Source: 2-12-FULL-41-17 sp964562855
GTDB lineage: Bacteria > Patescibacteriota > Microgenomatia > Curtissbacterales > GWA2-41-24
Length of the DNA stretch: 6,480 bases
NCBI GenBank assembly: GCA_964562855.1
Contig: CAZLVB010000040.1
Span: forward strand, 1 to 6,480
Direction of reading: 5' to 3'
This document shows positions 1 through 4,381 of this stretch, piece by piece. The first letter of the stretch is position 1. Each line of letters starts with the position of its first letter. The notes below the pieces were generated by a model. That model saw only the letters and a list, made by a program, of their open reading frames with translations, was not told where the DNA came from and did not search any database. Both the position numbers and the translations under genes were made by a program.

Positions 1-11
1 TAGCGGTAATT

Positions 12-45
12 CATCACATTTTCTGACATGTCAGATTTTGTGATG
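12..45. terminator. Nested palindrome after ddl, possible terminator
   Basis: The outer arms CATCACA (12-18) and TGTGATG (39-45) are perfect reverse complements. Between them, set off by TTT on each side, lies a perfect 14-bp palindrome, TCTGACATGTCAGA (22-35). Read on the plus strand, the structure is followed directly by five T (46-50), the usual layout of an intrinsic terminator. Read on the minus strand, the direction of the operon, it starts 15 nt after the ddl stop but is followed by AATTACC, a poor U-tract. It could be a terminator for a plus-strand gene converging from outside the window, a weak bidirectional terminator, or a protein-binding palindrome. The stem is AT-rich, so its strength is uncertain. 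Confidence 0.4.
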
Positions 46-60
46 TTTTTGAACCTATTT

Positions 61-1011
61 TTACCTTTCCAAAGAATACTGGATAATTTTGTCAAGAAGC
101 GCGGGATAAGAAATGCCGAGGTGGGCGGCGGATTTGGGGACGAGAGAGACAGGGGTCAGACCGGGAATAGTGTTAACCTCCAAAACATAGACTTCATTAT
201 CTTTGGCGATCATATCGACCCGACCGAAACCTCGACAACCAAGGGATTGATAGGCACAAAGAGCAGCGTTTTGAGCTTTTTTGGTTAGAGACTTTTCGAT
301 TCTGGCCGGAACAATTTCATCACAGAGTTTTTCATCGTATTTAGCTTGATAATCGAAATATTCTTTTTTGGGAACAATTTCAACAAGAGGCAAAGCTTGA
401 GGTTCGTCGTTACCCAGAATTGGACAAGTGATCTCGATGCCATCGATAAATTGTTCGACTAAGGCATAATGACTAAAGCTAAAAGCCAGATTTAAGGCTT
501 TTTTAAGATGACTCCTCTTTCTGACTTTGGTTGTACCAACTGAGGAACCCTGATTATGAGGTTTGACGAAAACGGGCGGTTTAAATTTTTGCCAAACAAT
601 TTGCTGGGAATCTGACTTTCTCAATACCAAATGACTGGGTACTTTTAAACCAGCATGAGTAAATAATTTCCTTGAGGAAATTTTGTCCATGGCCAAAGCT
701 GAAGCTAGAACACCAGAGCCCGTATAAGGAATGCCAACCAGTTCCAGGAATCCTTGGATAGTGCCATCTTCACCGTTTGGGCCGTGTATGGAAATGAAGA
801 ACATTTGACAGTTGACATTTGACAGTTGACTGAGAGGGTGTTTCTTATTATTAAGGCTAAATGATCTGCCATCTTTTGAGATAGCAACAGGTATTACCTC
901 GTATTTTTTGGGATCTAAATTGCGGGCTACCTCTTTACCAGTTAATAAGGAGATTTCGTGCTCAGGTGACTTACCTCCCATTAAAACTGTGACTCGGAGC
1001 TTTTTGGCCAT
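61..1011 (-). CDS. ddl: D-alanine--D-alanine ligase
   Basis: This cytoplasmic ATP-grasp ligase joins two D-alanines to make the dipeptide later added by MurF to the peptidoglycan precursor. At 316 residues it has normal family length. Visible motifs in order are: GGKSPEHEIS (12-21), whose Glu17 matches E. coli DdlB Glu15; HGPNGEDGTIQG (76-87); VKPHNQGSSVG (149-159), with Lys150 for ATP and the serine pair 156-157; AKY with Tyr225, matching DdlB Tyr216; GRVD with Asp266; and LEVN with Glu278 and Asn280 as metal ligands. The retained Tyr favours D-Ala-D-Ala over D-Ala-D-lactate activity (inference from the known Tyr/Phe switch). The ATG directly follows the metK TAA with no gap, and only a weak, distant GGAG lies upstream, so translational coupling is likely. 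A heptamer repeat encodes the variable stretch around residues 61-70. It is the last gene of the operon in the window. Confidence 0.96.
   Translation of the reverse strand: MAKKLRVTVLMGGKSPEHEISLLTGKEVARNLDPKKYEVIPVAISKDGRSFSLNNKKHPLSQLSNVNCQMFFISIHGPNGEDGTIQGFLELVGIPYTGSGVLASALAMDKISSRKLFTHAGLKVPSHLVLRKSDSQQIVWQKFKPPVFVKPHNQGSSVGTTKVRKRSHLKKALNLAFSFSHYALVEQFIDGIEITCPILGNDEPQALPLVEIVPKKEYFDYQAKYDEKLCDEIVPARIEKSLTKKAQNAALCAYQSLGCRGFGRVDMIAKDNEVYVLEVNTIPGLTPVSLVPKSAAHLGISYPALLDKIIQYSLER
804..831. repeat. Heptanucleotide tandem repeat inside ddl
   Basis: Four consecutive 7-bp units read TTTGACA, GTTGACA, TTTGACA and GTTGACT on the plus strand. Seen differently, 801-828 is a perfect 14-bp unit, ACATTTGACAGTTG, repeated twice. 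It lies within ddl and encodes the stretch around residues 61-70 (SQLSNVNCQM), just before the conserved HGPNGEDG segment, in a region where Ddl proteins vary in length. Because a unit is 7 bp, gain or loss of one unit would shift the frame, while three units would stay in frame. Confidence 0.75.
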
Positions 1012-2115
1012 TTAGACAATTCGCTCCCAGGCATGTTTGGGATTGCCGAAGTGACCGTAGGTTGCCGTTTCCTTATAAATAGGCCTTCGCAAGTCAAGCC
1101 TTTGAATGATGCCTAAGACTGAGAGGTCGATTAGTTCATTTGCAAAACTTTCGATTTTTGAAAGTGCAACTTTTTCGGTACCAAAAGTCTCGATAGATTT
1201 GGAAACAGGGTCCGGTTTGCCAATAACATAGGCAATTTGCATTTCGCAGCGCCTGGCCATGCCTTTAGCAACTATATTTTTAGCGATAAATCTGGTTGCA
1301 TATGCTCCAGAGCGATCGACTTTAGTCGGGTCTTTACCCGAAAAACAACCGCCGCCAATTCTGGCCATACCACCATAACTATCAACAACTATTTTTCTAC
1401 CAGTCACACCGGTGTCTGATGCCGGACCACCTATCTTCCACTTTCCAGTTCCATTACAGATAGTATTTTTAAATTCAATTTCAAATCCAAATTTTCTTAA
1501 TGCCGGACGTACTACAACTTCGTAAATATCACGAGCTACTCTGCCCTCTGAAATTTTTGGGTCGTGGGGTACTGCGGTTATCACTTTTAGGGCTTCTTTT
1601 GGTTTAGCGTGCACATAGCCAAAAGTTACTTCTGATTTTCCATCCGGACGAAGATATTTAAGTGTTGATTCTCTGGCCTCATCTATTTTTCTGGTGATTT
1701 GATGAGCAACTCGAATGGGGAGCGGCATAAGTTCAGGGGTTTCATCGCAAGCATAACCAAACATCATACCCTGGTCTCCAGCACCGCCCGTTTCGACTCC
1801 AAGGGCGATATCTGGGGATTGTGAATGAACAAGGACCTTAATTTTTACCGTCTTATAATCAAAATTATAAATGGGTTTGTCGTACCGCAGTTGACGAACA
1901 ACATTTCTGGCGATCTTGTCAAAATCGACCTTGGCCGTAGACGTTACCTCACCGGCAAGGACTATATTGTTGGTTGTAACCAACGTTTCGACGGCTACCC
2001 TGCTTTTTTTGTCATGTCTTAGGCATTCGTCTAAAATGGCGTCTGAAATCTGGTCACAAATTTTGTCAGGGTGACCGCTGCAAACCGATTCTGAGGTAAA
2101 AACTCGATAGGACAC
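1012..2115 (-). CDS. metK: S-adenosylmethionine synthetase (methionine adenosyltransferase)
   Basis: The enzyme makes S-adenosylmethionine from methionine and ATP in the cytoplasm, normally as a tetramer. The 367-residue protein is slightly shorter than E. coli MetK (about 384), mainly at the C-terminus. Seen are: GHPDK with His15 and Asp17; GAGDQGMMFGYA (111-122) with Asp114; RPDGKSEVTF with Lys160; TGRK with Arg240-Lys241; GGGCFSGKDPTKVDRS (254-269) with Lys261 and Asp267; and PIYKETATYGHFG near the end. All these catalytic positions match E. coli. The residue before the GGG loop is Ile253, where E. coli and human enzymes have His, and Cys257 stands where Ala is usual. The start codon is GTG (2115-2113), directly after the murA TAA, chosen because TSESVCSGHPDK must lie close to the N-terminus and an AAAAAGG sequence sits 9 nt upstream. 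Its position between murA and ddl is functionally odd. Confidence 0.96.
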   Translation of the reverse strand: MSYRVFTSESVCSGHPDKICDQISDAILDECLRHDKKSRVAVETLVTTNNIVLAGEVTSTAKVDFDKIARNVVRQLRYDKPIYNFDYKTVKIKVLVHSQSPDIALGVETGGAGDQGMMFGYACDETPELMPLPIRVAHQITRKIDEARESTLKYLRPDGKSEVTFGYVHAKPKEALKVITAVPHDPKISEGRVARDIYEVVVRPALRKFGFEIEFKNTICNGTGKWKIGGPASDTGVTGRKIVVDSYGGMARIGGGCFSGKDPTKVDRSGAYATRFIAKNIVAKGMARRCEMQIAYVIGKPDPVSKSIETFGTEKVALSKIESFANELIDLSVLGIIQRLDLRRPIYKETATYGHFGNPKHAWERIV

Positions 2116-3372
2116 TTATGTAGACCTTTTTATGTTTGCTCCCAGTAATGAGAGTCTTTCAACAATATCTTCATAACCTCTTTCGATAAGTTCTGCCTTT
2201 TCGATTACGCTTTGACCATTGGCGCAAAGAGCGGCAATTACTAAGGCAATTCCGGCTCTAATATCTGGTGTATCTAAGGATTGTCCTCGCAGTTTAGTTG
2301 GTCCATAAACCAGAACCCGATGAGGGTCGGCGATTTCAACTTTTGCACCCATGGAAAGCAATTTGTCGACAAAAAACATCCTCGATTCATACATCCAATC
2401 GTGAAGTATAGTTACACCTTCGGCCTGAGTCGCTAAAACAATCATTGGTGCCATTAAATCGGTAGGGAATCCCGGCCAGACATCGGTGACGACTTTTTCC
2501 ACAGATTTCAGCTGACCGCCAGTAACAATGAGTGAATTATCTTTTAGTTTAAGATTAACCCCGAACTTCCCGAGCGTTAAGATGATCATGTTTAGATCTT
2601 CTTTGACGACAGGTGTTATTTCAATCTTGCTCCCGGTGACTGCCGCCAGAATGGCAAAAGTGCCCACTTCTACATGGTCTGACCTGATTGTATGGGAAGC
2701 TCCTTTAAGCTTGTCGACTCCCTCGATCTCTATTAAATTTGTGCCAATTCCGGAGATTTTGGCGCCCATTTTGTTCAAAAGGTGACAAAGATCTACAACG
2801 TGCGGTTCCGAAGCTGCTCTTTTTATAATTGTTTTACCCTTTGCCAAGACTGCAGCCATAATAGCGTTTTCTGTTGCAGTGACAGAGGCTTCCTCTAGAA
2901 AAATTTCTGCACCCTTGAAACCTCGGCAGATTGCGTCAAAAGAGTCATTAGATTCCGAAACTTTTGCTCCTAGTGCCTCGAGGACTTGAATGTGGGCACC
3001 CAAGGGTCTCCTGCCAATGATATCGCCACCGGGATAACCCATTTTGATTTTGCCTAAGCGTACAAGAATTGGCGCTAAAAGGAGAACCGATGCTCTCAGT
3101 TTTTGTGTTAGATCCTGTGGAAAAGCTGAAAAACGCAGATTTTTGGCATTTATTTTAAGAGTTGAATCACCAATCTGATCAACTTTTGCGCCGCAAATTT
3201 TTAAAAGTTGTGCCATAGCTGAAACGTCAGAGATATTGGGTACATTTTCTAAAACACACGTTTCTTCTGTTAAAAGACAAGCAGCCATCGCCGGCAGTAC
3301 GGCATTTTTATTGCCAGCGATTTTTATCTTTCCTGAAAGTCTTTTTGCGCCTCTAATTATGAATTTCGCCAT
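2116..3372 (-). CDS. murA: UDP-N-acetylglucosamine 1-carboxyvinyltransferase (MurA), Asp-type
   Basis: MurA transfers enolpyruvate from PEP to UDP-GlcNAc, the first committed step of peptidoglycan synthesis, in the cytoplasm. The 418 residues match the family length (419 in E. coli). Seen are: the N-terminal GNKNAVLP with Lys22; KLRAS with Arg93; the active-site loop PGGDIIGRRP (114-123); FPTD with Asp305; ESR with Arg331; PDIRAG with Asp370; and ERGYEDI with Arg398. The loop carries Asp117 (codon GAT, 3024-3022) where E. coli has Cys115, the residue alkylated by fosfomycin. Asp here is known from Mycobacterium, Chlamydia and Borrelia enzymes, which stay active but resist the drug, so resistance is predicted. 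The start overlaps the murB end by 20 nt and has no clear ribosome-binding site. Ending in TAA, it abuts the metK GTG. Confidence 0.96.
   Translation of the reverse strand: MAKFIIRGAKRLSGKIKIAGNKNAVLPAMAACLLTEETCVLENVPNISDVSAMAQLLKICGAKVDQIGDSTLKINAKNLRFSAFPQDLTQKLRASVLLLAPILVRLGKIKMGYPGGDIIGRRPLGAHIQVLEALGAKVSESNDSFDAICRGFKGAEIFLEEASVTATENAIMAAVLAKGKTIIKRAASEPHVVDLCHLLNKMGAKISGIGTNLIEIEGVDKLKGASHTIRSDHVEVGTFAILAAVTGSKIEITPVVKEDLNMIILTLGKFGVNLKLKDNSLIVTGGQLKSVEKVVTDVWPGFPTDLMAPMIVLATQAEGVTILHDWMYESRMFFVDKLLSMGAKVEIADPHRVLVYGPTKLRGQSLDTPDIRAGIALVIAALCANGQSVIEKAELIERGYEDIVERLSLLGANIKRST
2125..2131 (-). promoter_or_regulatory. Shine-Dalgarno sequence of metK
   Basis: On the minus strand AAAAAGG lies 9 nt before the GTG start of metK, inside the last codons of murA. 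It supports the GTG at 2115 as the start, since the reading frame shows no ATG that keeps the conserved N-terminus. The murB, murA and ddl starts lack a comparable site, so metK may be initiated more independently than its neighbours. Confidence 0.55.
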
Positions 3373-4381
3373 TTGTTGGTTGGTTATTCACAAAATCGCC
3401 GATTAGGAATATTTCTTCCTTTAAATTAAGATTAAATGCTTCTCGCGCTTTTTTCTTGACAAGATCGATCAATTTTAGCACCTCGCTTGCTTTTGCACCA
3501 TTAACATTAAGAATGTAATTTGCATGTTTTTCGGAAATCTGAGCTCCTCCGATTTTGGTTCCCTTAAGATCTAATTTTTCGATGATATAGCCTGTTGACG
3601 TGGTAAGGTTTGGCGTTGAAAGACGAACGGCATCTTCTTTTGAAATGTTTCTAAAAACACATCCGGAGCAGGCAATACCAACTGGTTGTTCTTCGTTTCT
3701 TCTCTTAACATCAGCAAGTGCTTTCTGCCAGAGTTTTTCTTTATCGGCTGCGGCATCCGCCCTAAACACAGCCTCTAAAATAATTTCGCCGGTTTTTTGA
3801 ATTTGCGATGAATCATAAGAAAAATTAAAGTATCGGTTGTCGACTTTTTTAATTGATCCGGTCTTTTGGTCAAATAAAGTAGCTGAAACAAGCCTTTCGC
3901 CGATAAATTCGCCTTTTTCCACTTCAAAGTGCGCGTTAATTTTTAAGCCACCACCTACTGTTCCTGGAACGGACAGCAAGAACTCCAGACCTGAAAGGCC
4001 CTGATCCAGGGAAAATCTCGCCAGTTGATTCATCAAAGTTCCCGAAGCCGCCCAAATTAAAGCGTTCTTGATGCCCCTTCCGGTTCTACCGATTGTTCCC
4101 TTGACACCAACTAGCTTGACTCCCGTTGCCTGGTTCTTAATTACTAATCCGTCAAAGCCGTTGTCTGAAACTAAGACGTTGGCACCGCCGCCGAGGACTG
4201 TGAAGGGAATCTGTAAATAGAACGCAGTCGAAAGTGCCAGTTTTAGATCTTCGACGCTTAAGGCCGTAAAAAAGAATTTCGCTGGACCACCGATTTTAAA
4301 ATAGGTATGTTTAGATAAAGGTTCGTTTTGCGAAACTCTTAAAAGTCCAAGAGTATTTTTCAGTTGCTCGAATTCATCCAT
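3353..4381 (-). CDS. murB: UDP-N-acetylenolpyruvoylglucosamine reductase (MurB)
   Basis: MurB is the FAD- and NADPH-dependent cytoplasmic reductase that turns the MurA product into UDP-MurNAc. The protein has 342 residues. Seen are: PLSKHTYFKIGGPA (21-34), the usual substrate-domain entry; the FAD motif LGGGANVLVSDNGFDG (63-78); GLSGLEFLLSVPGTVGGG (128-145); the reductase motif CSGCVFRN (238-245); GGAQISEKHANYILN (278-292); and LKEEIFLIG with Glu323, matching E. coli Glu325. The proton-donor Ser of E. coli (Ser229) is Cys241. The FGYRDS motif holding E. coli Arg159 reads FSYDSS, putting Asp190 at the Arg position. About 18 residues separate FRN from TGYIIEKLDLKG, a longer stretch than in S. 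aureus MurB. The ATG overlaps the stop of the fusion gene by 8 nt with no Shine-Dalgarno, suggesting coupled translation. Function is secure by overall match; the substitutions are discussed as findings. Confidence 0.94.
   Translation of the reverse strand: MDEFEQLKNTLGLLRVSQNEPLSKHTYFKIGGPAKFFFTALSVEDLKLALSTAFYLQIPFTVLGGGANVLVSDNGFDGLVIKNQATGVKLVGVKGTIGRTGRGIKNALIWAASGTLMNQLARFSLDQGLSGLEFLLSVPGTVGGGLKINAHFEVEKGEFIGERLVSATLFDQKTGSIKKVDNRYFNFSYDSSQIQKTGEIILEAVFRADAAADKEKLWQKALADVKRRNEEQPVGIACSGCVFRNISKEDAVRLSTPNLTTSTGYIIEKLDLKGTKIGGAQISEKHANYILNVNGAKASEVLKLIDLVKKKAREAFNLNLKEEIFLIGDFVNNQPTNGEIHN

Noticed and set aside
28..288. Plus-strand open frame of 86 codons overlapping the end of ddl
   Set aside because: It lies antisense to conserved Ddl sequence, starts inside the palindrome, and its translation shows no recognisable motif or ribosome-binding site.
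804..831. TTGACA hexamers as -35 boxes of a promoter on the plus strand
   Set aside because: No TATAAT-like -10 lies 16-18 bp downstream, and the plus strand beyond carries no gene; the hexamers are explained by the heptamer repeat.
4374..4376. TGA as a recoded glycine codon, as in Gracilibacteria and SR1
   Set aside because: The TGA at the end of the fusion falls just after the natural C-terminus of the ligase and overlaps the murB start, so it works as a stop.
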